Origin: Notospermus geniculatus | Taxonomy: Eukaryota > Nemertea > Pilidiophora > Heteronemertea > Lineidae | Length of the DNA stretch: 64,000 nucleotides | Reading direction: 5' to 3' | Assembly: GCA_002633025.1 (NCBI GenBank) | Contig: NMRB01001032.1 | Span: forward strand, 55,353-119,352 | Part shown: one piece after another, positions 22,812 to 33,778 of the stretch | How positions within the stretch are numbered: position 1 is the stretch's first letter | How the letters are laid out: each line of letters starts with the position of its first letter | Position numbers and translations under genes: made by a program | The notes under the pieces: generated by a model | What the model saw: only the letters and a program-made list of their open reading frames with translations | Told to the model about the DNA's origin: nothing | Databases searched by the model: none

Positions 22812-23120
22812 GCTAAATGTAAATGTAGCCTATCCCAAAACGAACCAAAGCACCAACATCGAAGACTGAGACAACCAGATGACAAATGTAGGCCTTGTAT
22901 GGCATGATATCAGTTACAATAATCAATATTAGTCCATGAGCCAGACCGATTTTGAGTACCAATTTAGCGACCAGATCCAATACGGATGTTTGGTCACTCT
23001 GATGTCTGAGGTGTCTAAAATCATGTGATGGACATTTCAATTCAGTAGCTTTATACCCCTAACTAAGATTCTTAAAATCATTCATTGGAATCCCATTAAA
23101 ATACTTATAATGATTTGTAA

Positions 23121-23329
23121 TAACACAAAGGTCGTCTCTGAATTTCGCAAATTTTCGACCCCAATCGGGGTCTTCCTCAGACACTTTCTAGAAGATCTAG
23201 GATCTTCTAGAAAGTGCCTGAGGATGCCCCGATTGGGGTCGAAAATTTCTAGATCTTCTAGAAAGTGCTTGAGGAAGACCCCGATTGGGGTCGAAAATTT
23301 GCGAAATTCAGAGACGACCTTTGTGTTAT
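23121..23329. repeat. Foldback MITE with CGACCCCAATCGGGGTC motif
   Basis: TAACACAAAGGTCGTCTC and its inverse bound three copies of the palindromic GACCCCAATCGGGGTC theme beside TTCTAGAAAGTG stretches. The same theme occurs at 55038-55193 and at about 37915-37960. Confidence 0.65.
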
Positions 23330-23353
23330 ATCATTTTATGTGTCGATCTTTTA

Positions 23354-24317
23354 GCGAGTTCGGAAAGCTTCCCCGGGGAAGTTTCTGGCGCTTCTCTCGG
23401 GGAATGTGAGCATGCCCAGTGAAGGCGAATTTCCAAACGATATTTGCGCTTCCTCGGGGAAAGGTACTACTGTGCCGTTGCAGTCGTGAAATATTCCATG
23501 TATAGCCAATCAACATGCGGCCGGGAAAGAAAACGAAATGCATGCCGGGAGTTTCCCCAAGTGAGCGACTCGCGCTCACTTCGGCCAGGCTCGAGGAAGC
23601 CTTGGCAACTCTCCAAATACCATTCTTGACACTAGAGGGCGTTACGAATAACACCCTCTAGTATCGATCAGCCACCGCCATGTTGAAAAGAAGTGCAGCG
23701 CAATAATATGTGTAAGGATTCCTTACCATTGTAAAGCGGTCGACCGTTCACTCAATAAACAAGCGTCGCCATGCGCAGTAGATAGTGCACGGTTATACGT
23801 CCACAGGAAGACATAAATTAGGCCTGCCTAGGTCAAAATGAGGCTTAGATGCAAGACATGATAAAAATATTTGTAAAGCATAATCATTTTGTGGCAAAAA
23901 TTCTCGAGGTTTTTCAGTTATTCTGAGACCAAGGTAGTCCATAACCTCGTGCATTTTGTTTACCCACGTGACCAAACATCTCCCAGACGTTATACACTTA
24001 TTCCGCTTCATAAAGTTCAGGGAAATGTAAATTTATTGTATTCATTTCGAAATTGTGACACATATTGCAAGGAGAGGCTTGGGCATGAATGTAGTGTTGT
24101 TTACGCGCAAGGTTCTGGGGCGCGGAGTATCATGGTTGTGATATGCGAGGCCTGATCACATATCTATCCGCGGCCGCAAAAATCAAAATGGCGGATGCCG
24201 ATCGATGACAGTGTCGATATTGCGTAGAAATTCGGCACTGTGTACAGTTTGTCCAAATACCTTTCCGAACGCTCTTGCCCTTCCCCGAGCTTCCTCGGGG
24301 AAGCTTTCCGAACGCGA
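23354..24317. mobile_element. Foldback element with CGTTCGGAAAGCTTCC ends
   Basis: GCGAGTTCGGAAAGCTTCCC at the left faces GGGAAGCTTTCCGAACGC at the right. Clusters of TTCCTCGGGGAAG lie next to both ends. The interior is non-coding. Confidence 0.55.
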
Positions 24318-24349
24318 CATTTGTGCTTTACTTTAGATATAAAGAAGTG

Positions 24350-24622
24350 GCTATATACAGCTAACTTTTTTCTCGTCAGTTTTAGACCCTATAAATGGCA
24401 CCTCTCAGTCAGATAGCTATATTTTAAACATTGTATGACATCGCTGTAACATAGAAATGACGTATATGTCAATGTTTGCCCCAAATCCATCAAAATCGCC
24501 GAAAATACCGTTTTTACCACAAATAACTCATCAGGCCTACCAGACTGAGAGGTGCCATATTTCTAATTGGTAATTCATTTATAGGGTCTTAAACCAGCGA
24601 GAAAAAACTTATAGCTGTATAC
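24350..24622. repeat. Foldback MITE
   Basis: The TATACAGCTAACTTTTTTCTC arm at the left and GAGAAAAAACTTATAGCTGTATA at the right pair. Inner matches include GACCCTATAAATG with its inverse, and GGCACCTCTCAGTC with its inverse. Confidence 0.55.
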
Positions 24623-24630
24623 ATGGTACA

Positions 24631-25195
24631 TGTACTGTATAATATGACTTATCCGGCCACCGCGGCCAACCTGCGAACCACGCGAATTATTGACTATACA
24701 CGATCCAGGCCAAGTTATGAGAGGCCAAGTCAGGTTTACATGTTCAATGGAAATCGTCTCACGCCTGGTGAGCATCGTAATGGATATCCCGCGGTGAGGG
24801 TCAGTTTCACATTTGTCAAAATGAATTGACCAGTACGATTTTGTAAATGATGTCAATTAAACCTAGGCCTACTGTGGAATAAAACTGCGGCCTGCCGTTG
24901 AAAAGAAACTCACAAGTGATTAGTCATTTCACGCATCATGGTCCTGAATGGACCTTTGCGAGTTTGTAGACCGTTTGATTTTAGCGCATGCGTCAAGTAA
25001 ATAATATATATATAATTTTTTTTTTTTGTTTTTTTTTTGCTCCTTCGAGAACCTACCTGCAATTAATATGTCAAATAAAATGTGATGTGTAACCCTAACC
25101 AGGCCTTTCATAACTTGCCCTGCATCGTGTTTAGTCAATAATTCCTGTGGTTCGCAGGTTGGCCGCGGTGGCCGGATAAGTCATACTATACAGTA
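24631..25195. mobile_element. DNA transposon remnant with about 55-bp inverted ends
   Basis: TATGACTTATCCGGCCACCG continues to GAATTATTGAC at the left. The same sequence inverted stands at 25128-25185. There is no ORF; a poly-T/A tract lies in the middle. Confidence 0.6.
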
Positions 25196-25420
25196 TATGG
25201 ACACTTGAATTTGTAATACAAGTCTGTGTAAGTAATGCAATGGGATTCCAATTGAACGATTTTAACAATCTTAATTTGCAGTCTCTGCAACTCATGGCAC
25301 CAAAGGACATTAAGTACCCTGCATCATGTCAGGCTTGTGTCCTTCTATGCCCTTCTATGTCACGTCCGTGACGCAATTAATTAGCAAACAGTGCACTATT
25401 ATGAATCACGACGAACTTAA

Positions 25421-25616
25421 AGGAGCACGGTATTGCCACTTTTTCTCGACAGCCGGCGCCACTGTGCCACTCAGGGACCAACGACGTATTGGCGAGTTGA
25501 CCCGATTTCCTCCGTACATTTTGTAATGCATTTTTGTAGTTCGTGTTACTGCCGCTAGGTGGCTCCCTCTACGTCGGCAGTCAAATAACGCATTTGAGAC
25601 CCAATACCGTGCTCCT
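25421..25616. mobile_element. TTAA-flanked MITE, uninterrupted copy
   Basis: It begins AGGAGCACGGTATTG and ends CAATACCGTGCTCCT, with TTAA on both sides (25417-25420 and 25617-25620). It is about 196 bp and matches the interrupted copy at 47744-48192. An outer inverted pair (AGGCTTGTGTCCTTCTATGC near 25331 and its inverse near 25635) shows it sits inside another foldback element. Confidence 0.7.
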
Positions 25617-25811
25617 TTAATTCATGCCAGGGGCATAGAAGGACACAAGCCTGACATGATGCAGGGTTTTAAATCTTTCTGTGGTTCCAAAATTTGCAGA
25701 AACAGCAGTGAATAAGTGAAAACATGTCACGTCCGTGACCGTAGAATTGCCCTTTATTTTAATTACAACACAACTACATGTAGCAAGACCCGTGCTACGC
25801 ACGGTTGTTTT

Positions 25812-26028
25812 CAAGCAGGCTCGTACACTCTTTGACATGTCTAATAATGCTGTATTGCGGGAATTGGATAGATTTCCAATATTTATTCAAATTATAAGTC
25901 AAATGTTGAAGTACTGGCACAGGTTGTCTTGTCTACCAGAAAACTCTCTTAAAGCCTTACTAACTCTCAATTCCCCTGAAAGTAAAGACACTTGTAAGCA
26001 ACTGGTTAAGTGGCATCAACTTTATTAT
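25812..26028 (+). pseudogene. LINE ORF2 C-terminal fragment, part 1
   Basis: The frame FKQARTLFDMSNNAVLRELD, followed by a basic, helical stretch with LKYWHRL and SLKALLTL, resembles the region downstream of the reverse-transcriptase core of CR1/Jockey-type LINEs (the RELDRFP and KYW motifs). It runs into the inserted repeat at about 26030. Confidence 0.55.
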
Positions 26029-26029
26029 G

Positions 26030-27190
26030 GTTTCCGATCTCAAGATCGGAAACCATATTGTGTTTGGTCATGGTGTCTGTCTGTCTGTCTGTGTGTCTGT
26101 CTGTCTGTTCAGTCTGTCACACCTGTAACTTTGTTCCTGCAAGAGCTACAGACCTGGAAATGTGACCTACCCCCAGGTTTCATGACCTGAGCTACAAGAT
26201 GGAATGAAAATTTCCGGTCTCCGATACCTGGTTCATAGTGAAAATGATATTTCAAAAGTTGAGATTTTGTCTGTCACACTTTTGTTTCTTGAATAACTTG
26301 TCTCCGAGGCAAGGTAGAGCACCAGTAACAAGTTCCTTCCCTATGTTTATGACCCTTGGCAAGATACTGGCATCAACGAATTTATTGTCCGGTGTCAGGA
26401 TCATAATGATATTGATATATCAAATTTGATATTTTGACATATCGGGAACTCTGCCACAGTAAGCAACTTGAAACTGGTATCACAACATCATTGCTCATTC
26501 ACGGATGTTATTGCAACTGAAATTTTCTGTTTGCACCTGCTCGGTCGCATGATATTTGCTGATATCGTGGTGAGATTTGATATTCAAATTTGATAATATG
26601 ACATAAGTCAGAATCTTGTGATGGTAGAAGCCTAAAACCTTCACCTATACCTAGGTTATCAAGGACGAGCGTTCAGATTACGCAATGACCTTGAAGGTCA
26701 GAGGTCAAGGTCAAGGTCAAACAGTTGTAAAGCGCAAATCTCCTCGGAATTTCAGGAGAAAACGAATTAGAAGCCTGAATTAACCCTCCCCGACAGGCTT
26801 ATATTAGGAATCCTGTTCCAGTTACGCAATACTTCGCAAGGTCAGAGGTCAAGGTCACAGTCAACCATCACAAATCACATGAGACAGAACCTGGTGATGC
26901 TGGAAGCCTAAAACCTTCATCTACACCTAGGTTATCAAGGATGAGCTTTCAGATTACGCAATGACCTTGAAGGTCAGAGGTCAAGGTCAAACAGTTCTAA
27001 AGCGCAGATCTCAGTGGAATTTCTGGCGAAAACGAATTAGAAGCATGAATTAACCATCCTCGACAGGGATCCTCTTCCAGTTACGCAATACTTCTCAAGG
27101 TCAGAGGTCAAGGTCACAGTTAACTAGCTCTAAGTAGTAAACTTCTCATCGGAAACCATTGACATCGCTCCGATGTCCTTCTCTTGTTAT
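26030..27190. mobile_element. Repeat inserted in the LINE, with internal tandem duplication
   Basis: It opens with an inverted GGTTTCCGATCTC/AAGATCGGAAACC pair and a GTCT simple repeat (26080-26115), and it closes near CATCGGAAACCATTGACATC. A unit of roughly 275 bp is duplicated (about 26631-26880 and 26906-27121). Both copies share AGCCTAAAACCTTCA and CTAGGTTATCAAGGA, and both carry AGGTCA arrays. Confidence 0.55.
26677..27118. promoter_or_regulatory. Four clusters of AGGTCA nuclear-receptor half-sites
   Basis: Near 26688 and 26962 the sequence reads TGACCTTGAAGGTCAGAGG and continues with TCAAGGTCA. It therefore contains an everted pair with spacer 3, a direct repeat with spacer 1 (AGGTCAGAGGTCA) and TCAAGGTCA extended half-sites. 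Shorter AGGTCAGAGGTCAAGGTCA clusters lie near 26839 and 27100. DR1 and TCAAGGTCA are known sites for RXR/HNF4/PPAR-type and ERR/SF-1-type receptors. Function here is not shown; these may simply be repeat sequence. Confidence 0.4.
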
Positions 27191-27239
27191 GAAAGATTTA
27201 AATCTGATTGATATGTTGAATAATCCTAAATATTCTTCA

Positions 27240-27754
27240 AGTTTTTATTCCACATCAGTAAATATCCACTGGATGCCATACTCAATGAAAGGTTTATTTT
27301 AAAATGGAAAATGGATTTGTGTGATGATAACCGACGCCATGGTGGAAGTAAATTAAGAACCTACAGGACTTTCAAGTCAGAGTTCAAGTGTGAACCATAT
27401 CTGACCTCAATTAATGACAACAACCTCAGGATCCAACTAACTAAATATCGTGTCAGCGCTCATAAACTGGAAATTGAATTTGGAAGACATAAACATAAAG
27501 ATCTCAAAGAAAGAATTTGCAGTCAGTGTAATGACAACTTACCTGAGGATGAAAAACACATTTTATTATTTTGTACAAAATACTCAGTTTTAAGGGATAA
27601 CTTCTTGAGAGATATTTCAAATTTATGTCAAAATTTCAAAAACCTAAATCCAGAAAATCGTTTTATCTGGTTACTTACAAATGGAAGTCCCGATATACAT
27701 GTATGTTTTATACTTAGTAAGTTTGTTAATGATTGCTTCCAACTTCGAACCTAA
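27240..27754 (+). pseudogene. LINE ORF2 C-terminus, part 2
   Basis: KLRTYRTFKSEFKCEPYL, then RVSAHKLEIEFGRHK and a CCHC-like knuckle (ICSQCNDNLPEDEKHILLFC) form the typical C-terminal end of many LINE proteins. The frame ends at the stop at 27752-27754. Upstream (27240-27310) the same protein continues in another frame (FYSTSVNIHWMPYSM), so an indel is present. Confidence 0.65.
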
Positions 27755-27949
27755 TTCTCCACAACAGCATTTTAATATAACAGCAATTTAGGGATCATCT
27801 CAAAATACATGTATATTGAAGCCAAAAAATACTTAATTTTTTAGTATGGGGGAGGGGGTTAGAAGGTTCAGCATCCCCATTTCGTTTTTTCAAAAAAATT
27901 TTGGCTTCACAATCATTTGGTTTTGCACAGCCCTTTCCCAACCTGGGAC

Positions 27950-28546
27950 AAGGCCCTTGCCAATCATTACAGGTCTCATATGAGCATGCCATTTCTCCAC
28001 AGCATTGGATTTGCCCCCAATGATGACAGAAAATGTCCCTCCATGGAATCCAAGTTCCAGAATTGTCAATTCGCGGGCTGCAACTATATAAATACTTATC
28101 CAATGCAAACAAAGACAGGCACGTCAAGATCTGCCACTACAAGGAATGAGCAGCAATGGAAGAGGAGGGCAACAAAACAGCAGAAAAGGCTAAAAGATCA
28201 AAGACCACATAAACTGTTTGAATACCACGCTGAACTGGTTCCCATGGAGGAACAAGTTCTGTCATCACGTGGAACACATCATCCAGTGACTTGTGTCACA
28301 GACATGACAGAGACGCTGATTTCTTATATCAAAGATTATTTCAGTAGGCCCACAGGAAAGGCACACCATACAGTCTTCCTTCACTCCTCAGGCAATGTCC
28401 GGCATAGACCACACTCTTCAAAGACTCTATTTAACACGTTTGAAGCAAATGAAGTGTTCCTTTCAGCACTACACTATTCAAGAATCTGTGTTTACTGTAT
28501 TGTAGGTGTAAAAGCACTCTCTCACTCAAGATTCAGGTTTTGGTAA
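27950..28546 (+). other. Uncharacterised open frame inside the Harbinger-like element
   Basis: An open frame of about 200 codons fills most of the element left of the nested MITE and ends at 28546. It is rich in His, Ser, Arg and Lys, with a basic stretch (KRRATKQQKRLKDQRP). I recognise no domain. It could be a captured fragment or a relic of an element-encoded protein, and coding is not established. Confidence 0.25.
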
Positions 28547-28605
28547 TCAAATAAAATGACGTCTTAAATGTGAAGCCAAAATCTTATCATTTTTTAGTTA
28601 TTTAA

Positions 28606-28921
28606 AGGGACTAGGAAAAATTTTTCAAGCTTCGGTTATTACAAAATGCTAGTCTTTCATGATAAATTCCCACCGTCAATTCACTTTTTCAATTAAGTGT
28701 TTACATTACTGGCACGCAGACAAATCAGTCATTACCACACCATGGAGAATTCACCACGTCACTGGGAACCTCTCGCTGTATGTATTGTATGGAGCGAGCT
28801 TGTACTCTATTATGTTGATTAGATTCCCAGTGAATTGAAAAAGTGAATTGACGGTGGGAATTTATCATGAAAGACTAGCATTTTGTAATAACCGAAGCTT
28901 GAAAAATTTTTCCTAGTCCCT
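28606..28921. mobile_element. Nested 316-bp MITE flanked by TTAA
   Basis: AGGGACTAGGAAAAATTTTT at the left returns inverted at the right, with arms of about 90 bases. TTAA stands at 28602-28605 and 28922-28925. Confidence 0.72.
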
Positions 28922-29489
28922 TTAAGGGGGGGAGGGGGTCCAAGGAGAAACTAAAAAATTAAGTATTTTTTGGCTTCAGTGTATTTTGAGATGATCCCTT
29001 AATATACATGTACATGTAGTTTTTGTCATCTTCGATTTGTATATATGTAAATAGTGATCAACTCAAATTGTATGTAATGCCCCCAGAGGATAAATGATTA
29101 ATAAATGAATTTGAATTTGAATTTTGACGTAGTGGTCATTCGTGACGTCAGAGGTATTCGTCACGCATGGACCGTGACGCTCCAAGGCAGCGGCGGTGAC
29201 GTGTTTCGATTGTAACGTCAGTTTTGGGGTGGAAAATGGCGAACAAAAGTGTGATTTATGTGGGTGTTATCGCTCCTTTCGCACATTGAATGCTGCCGAA
29301 CACAACTAACTTTAAGGTGAACACATGCATTCTGTGAAATATGAAAGAAAGTCGTTGAGCAGTATCGGAGGAGTTAGAGCGCATTACTGAAAACGCCTTA
29401 CACTAATATAATATAGATTTTCAATTTTTCTACTTGTTAGCACTGGGTACCCATGCCTCATCTATTGTAACATCAAGACAACAAATATA

Positions 29490-30290
29490 AGAGTATCCCA
29501 GAAGGCCTTCTCGTGAAACGAGAACTGCATACCAAAGGGGGGGGGGCGACAAGTAGGATTACGTCTATCTACAGCGTACGGAACTTACTTTGTGATGGCT
29601 GCCGTAGCAGCAATATTTGAATTTTGAATTGAAACCATTTTCAAATGAACTTTTACGCTTTTGGTCGATGTTAGATTAGATAAATGTTTGCGTCAGATGT
29701 GGTCGACGGTGGGTATGAAAAATGGTCCGGAGCGGGGTCGGACTTGGTAGTTAAGTTCACTGTTAGCTAACGACACTATTAACAATAGTTTGAACAACAA
29801 AAATTTAAGCTAACGGCTTGTTAAGCATTTTAACGACAGTTTAGAGATAACGATCGTTTAGCCTAACGATGGTTTTGAACAACCGGCCCCTGGTCAGACA
29901 AATGGCTTGGTCAGAAATCCGATTGATTTGGGGTGAGACATACGGTTGGGTCAGGTTTCCGGCTGGGATAAGACAAATGGTTTGAAGGAATACGTGTGTT
30001 TTGGTGTACGAGCTCGAGTAAGGTTTCTTCTTTGAATCAGCATTAAACGTCAATCATCGTAGGAATGGACGGTTTATGACATGCGATGTGTTCCATGATC
30101 CCTATCAGGCACGAAATAAAACTCTGGTGAATGCGCTTGTGTCATTTGCTGCCACTTTTCATTGACTGACTTGCTACACGTCGACAACAAGATTTTCATG
30201 GTGGCTTTCAGATGCCTGTTTGTCGATAACAATGTCGTCAAACTGATCAATACATGACTCAATAGAAAACAAAAGACACAAGCTCAGCTG
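29490..30290. repeat. Compact copy of the tract spread over 6285-11160
   Basis: Blocks seen at 6285-6450, about 6700-6740, 8985-9150 and 11098-11160 occur here in the same order, without the intervening transposons. Shared words include GATGGCTGCCGTAGCAGC, CACTGACTGACTTGCT, CGTCGACAACA and CAATAGAAAACAAAAGA. Confidence 0.55.
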
Positions 30291-30817
30291 CGTTCCGTGG
30301 TCAGTATTAGACCTAGGGGGAATTCAGGCAGGGTAATGGGGATCCTAACGATGATAGAGGGCAGCACACAGTAATCAGGTGCTACAGAATGGATGCCCTT
30401 TGTGTGGGAAGTTGATCAGGACCTGAAAGTCCCTTTCAATTCAATAGTTGTACCACTAGTGACACCTATTGAGGTAGTGAGTTACCCGGTAGGTTCCTCA
30501 TTGCATATGAGTGGGTTTGCACTGTGGATATACAAAGAACCACATGACCCATGCATGGAAGAATCATTGATATGAAAAATATAGAAGTAAGCTAATTCTG
30601 CACACTTCCTATGTTCATTCGTCCCCAGTGTTCAGTTGGCCGTCGGTATAGACCTACTAAATACTGGCACGATTGCCATGCTACGACCGCCGGTCTCCAT
30701 CTTTGATTTTCCTATGCGTTCAGACTGGTACTTAACCACATTGGCATACAGGCGCTGCCACCTAGTGTCGGTGATATGAACTGAAGTCACTGCTGGGTAT
30801 TGCGATTTGGGCGTCTA

Positions 30818-30960
30818 AAGCAAGGTTCATTGGCGCACGGATCCGGTCCGTTTTCAGTCCATTTGCCCCGAGTTTTCCGGATACGACAACGCTGAAGCCC
30901 ATTTGATAGATTTTTTACGGACATGAACCGGACCAATTCCGTGTGCCAATGAACCTTGCT
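30818..30960. repeat. Foldback MITE
   Basis: AGCAAGGTTCATTGGCGCAC at the left is inverted at the right end (CCAATGAACCTTGCT), next to TTAA. A related left end occurs at 31274. Confidence 0.65.
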
Positions 30961-31104
30961 TTAAACGCCAATTCATACTTCTCCGTTTTGCGCTTGTGCG
31001 TTCACTATGTTTATGTGTGGTACCAATGATAAAATTACTTTTTCTACCACGCACTCACATAGGAAACGGACACGCGCAAAGCGCAAAGTATGAACCAACC
31101 TTAA

Positions 31105-31253
31105 GCCTAGCGCACATGTCCGACAAAACTCAATGCGTTAGGGTGTTTTTAAAGTAGACTGACCCAACGCTGTCAACTCGTCATTCAGGCAGGTCAGTCG
31201 ATTTTAACAGACACCCCTAACGCATCGAGTTTTGTCGCAAATGTGCGCTTGGC
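31105..31253. repeat. TTAA-flanked foldback MITE, family of 34741-34890
   Basis: GCCTAGCGCACATGTCCG and its inverse form the ends, with TTAA on both sides. The centre holds GGTGTTTTTAAAGTAGACTG facing its inverse. The 34741-34890 element has the same plan. Confidence 0.65.
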
Positions 31254-31269
31254 TTAACTCTAGGCTAGG

Positions 31270-31560
31270 CTTAAAGCAAGGTTCATTGGCCCGGCGACAG
31301 TTGCGCTGCAAACATTGACTCTTCGGTCATTTCTGAATTGGCACACATTGTCGGAGGCGCGAAAACGACGTCACTTAATGGCTGCGCCATCTGTCGCCGT
31401 GCGAAGAACTAACGAACACACGGAGATTTCGAAAAGCACGGCGAGATTGCCGTGTCTCAAAAACCCGCGTTTTTCAGACACGGGTTTCTTGAAGCCCGGC
31501 AATTCATAGGTGTGACCGCAAAAAACCCGGGGATTTTATGTAGTGTAACCACGGCTACTG
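31270..31560. repeat. Repeat copy, uninterrupted version of the split element at 32180-33715
   Basis: It contains CCCGGCGACAGTTGCGCTGC, CTCTTCGGTCATTTCTGA, GGAGGCGCGAAAACGACGTC and AGCCCGGCAATTCATAGGT in one run. The same blocks are separated by 1.16 kb in the copy at 32290-33715. Confidence 0.55.
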
Positions 31561-31898
31561 GTAGGCCTACTCAACAGAAATCATATGAACGACCTTCCGT
31601 AATGAATTCCAACTGAAAACTGGAAATTTTCCAGACCACGCAGGCTTAGTAGGCCAATATGGCACTACATGTACATATTTACAGTGAAACACGTTTCATT
31701 CTTTGTTCTTGTGCATGACACAACGGGTCGAAACGCTAGGGCTGCCATCTCTTAGACCCATGAAGAGCAAACGACTCGTTCGATGTCCTCAAATGCGTGG
31801 CGATGGCAATCCGGTTGTTGTCCTTGGCTGGTACGAACTGGCTACAATATGCATATAGGCGTATATTTTGTGATCCGTCACAGCAAAACCCGGCTTAA

Positions 31899-32047
31899 AG
31901 GCGGTGATTGACTGGCGCGTGAGCAATGCGTCGGGAAGCGTTCAACCAATCAGGGAGGCGGTAACACGGACCGAAACATCTACCGAAGAATCTGATTTGC
32001 GGAACGCCTGCACGACGCGTCGCGTACGCGCCAGTCTGTCACCGCCT
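31899..32047. repeat. Foldback MITE
   Basis: AGGCGGTGATTGACTGGCGC faces GCGCCAGTCTGTCACCGCCT, beside TTAA at the left and TTAG at the right. Confidence 0.65.
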
Positions 32048-32091
32048 TTAGTCGCACAAGATCGAGGATAATCAAAATAACTCCAGGGGCC

Positions 32092-33778
32092 ATATGCACC
32101 AACGAAGATTATCTTGAACTCAGGTTGAGCCACAACGTTTCAATTGTTCAGGTTTGCCAGGGCATGATGTGACACAAGCTACTGTTACACCTGCTGAAAA
32201 TACCCGTGTTTTTCCAGACCCGTGTCAAACCTGTGTGTACGAAAAGCCCGGCCCGACGAGAGGTCACACCAATACATTGTAGTTAAATAGCCCGGCGAGA
32301 GATGCGCTGCATGCACTCTTCGGTCATTTCTGTATTGGCACACAATGGGCCGAATTCATAAAACACAGCAAAAGCTTACAAGCCAAAGCCACAAGGCCAA
32401 GCTTTTGCTTGTCAAGGAGAAGCACAAGCCAAAGGATTTGCTCACAAACATATTCATAATCAATTGCTTAACCTAATGGACCTTTTCTTATAGGGCCGTA
32501 TGCACCAAGCGAAGATTATCTCCAACTCAGGTTGAGCGACAACTTTTCCATTGTCACATCATGCCCTCGCAAACCTGAACAATAGGAAAGTTGTGGCTCA
32601 ACCTGAGTTCAAGATGATCTTCGTTTGGTGCATACGGCCCATAAAGCCATGTAAGATCTCCTATCTGATGAAGCTAATGCTCGCAAGACAAAAGCATCTG
32701 CTAATTTTTATAGGGAGTTGATTGTTCTATGAAGCAAAAGCGAAATTTTATAATATCTCTTCAAGAAAAAGCCCAGAAAAAGCAAATGGGTCAAGAAAGA
32801 CTAGCAAATGCTTTTACTTCAGATTTGTACAGCACACAGCAGTGCATTTGTATTGTAAAGTTCAAGTAAAAACATTTAGTCTTTATTTATAGATCAGTTC
32901 AAATTAGGTCGTCGTTTATGACGTCATGGCGATTTCTTGGCAACCCGCACATGCGCAGTAGCCATTTTCCTTGACAACGCGGAGGCTGGTGTGTTTACAT
33001 TGGATTCAACGAAGGATTCCGGCAATCGGCAGCATTTTTGGTGGTTCTCTTCGATATTTCTGCAGGGGAGCCCTTAATTACACTGTGAACGGGTCTGGTA
33101 ACAGTTGAGGAACGGAAAAATCACTGGTTTCCCCGCTGGTTTCACAAAGTTTGAGCGAAGAATGGGGTGAATTCGCGATCGACCGGCCACGTGCATCGCC
33201 ATTTTTGTCCATTCGGAGACCCAACCTGGGCTAATTTTTCTATAAATCTCACCCGATTTTCATGATGGTAACGATTTTCAGGAGCACCAGGTTATTATCT
33301 CGAGGACCCACACACTTATAAACACAAAGCTGGGCGAAAAGCCCACAGAAAACGGCAAAATGTGCGACCCACCGGCAAATCCTTCGTTGAAAGCCATTAA
33401 AACATCGACTTCCGGCTTGGACCAAGGAAAACGGCAAAATGCGCATGCGCGAATTATCCATGGCAATGACCTAATTACGAAGTTTGATCTCATCTATATG
33501 ACCCATTGTTGGAGGCGCGAAAACGAAGTCACTTAATGGCTGCACCATCTGTAGCCGTGCTAAGAACTAACGAAAACACGGGGATTTCGAAAAGGACGGC
33601 GAGCTTGCCGTGTTTCAATAACCCGTGTTTTTGAGACAGGGGTTTCTTGAAGCCCGGCAATTCATAGGTCGGACCGCAAAAAAACGGGGATTTTATGTAG
33701 TGTAACCACGGCTAATGACGGAAAACCTGTGGCCCAACCTGAGTTAAAGATAACCTTCGTTGGTGCAAACGGCCCCAG
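32092..33778. mobile_element. Foldback MITE split by nested insertions
   Basis: The left half (32092 to about 32173), GGGGCCATATGCACCAACGA, and the right half (about 33724-33778), ending CGTTGGTGCAAACGGCCCC, are the two ends of one element of the type seen intact at 32493-32640. Between them lies the CCCGGCGAGA repeat (about 32180-33715), itself split by an insert at about 32345-33507. Confidence 0.5.
32493..32640. repeat. Intact foldback MITE of the GGGCCGTATGCACCAA family
   Basis: GGGCCGTATGCACCAAGCGA and its inverse bound two arms of about 65 bases. Relatives are at 32092/33778 and 46503-46618. Confidence 0.7.

Larger units (their letters stand above)
27791..28998. mobile_element. PIF/Harbinger-like non-autonomous element
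   Basis: Its inverted ends GGGATCATCTCAAAATACA and their inverse extend inward to AAGCCAAAAAATACTTAA. A 3-bp TTA duplication flanks it (27788-27790 and 28999-29001). That target is typical of PIF/Harbinger. It lies in the LINE 3' region and contains a nested MITE. Confidence 0.65.
25812..29124 (+). mobile_element. LINE (non-LTR retrotransposon) 3' remnant with nested insertions
   Basis: It starts in the C-terminal part of the reverse-transcriptase protein and ends in a GAATTT-repeat tail (29106-29124) after an ATAAATGA stretch, a common LINE 3' end. Two inserts split it: a repeat at about 26030-27190 and the Harbinger-like element at 27791-28998. It is 5'-truncated, as LINE copies often are. 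Confidence 0.65.

Noticed and set aside
28990-29124. Start of a separate A/T-rich repeat
   Set aside because: The ATAAATGA and GAATTT tail fits the LINE 3' end interrupted by the Harbinger-like element, so no extra element is needed.
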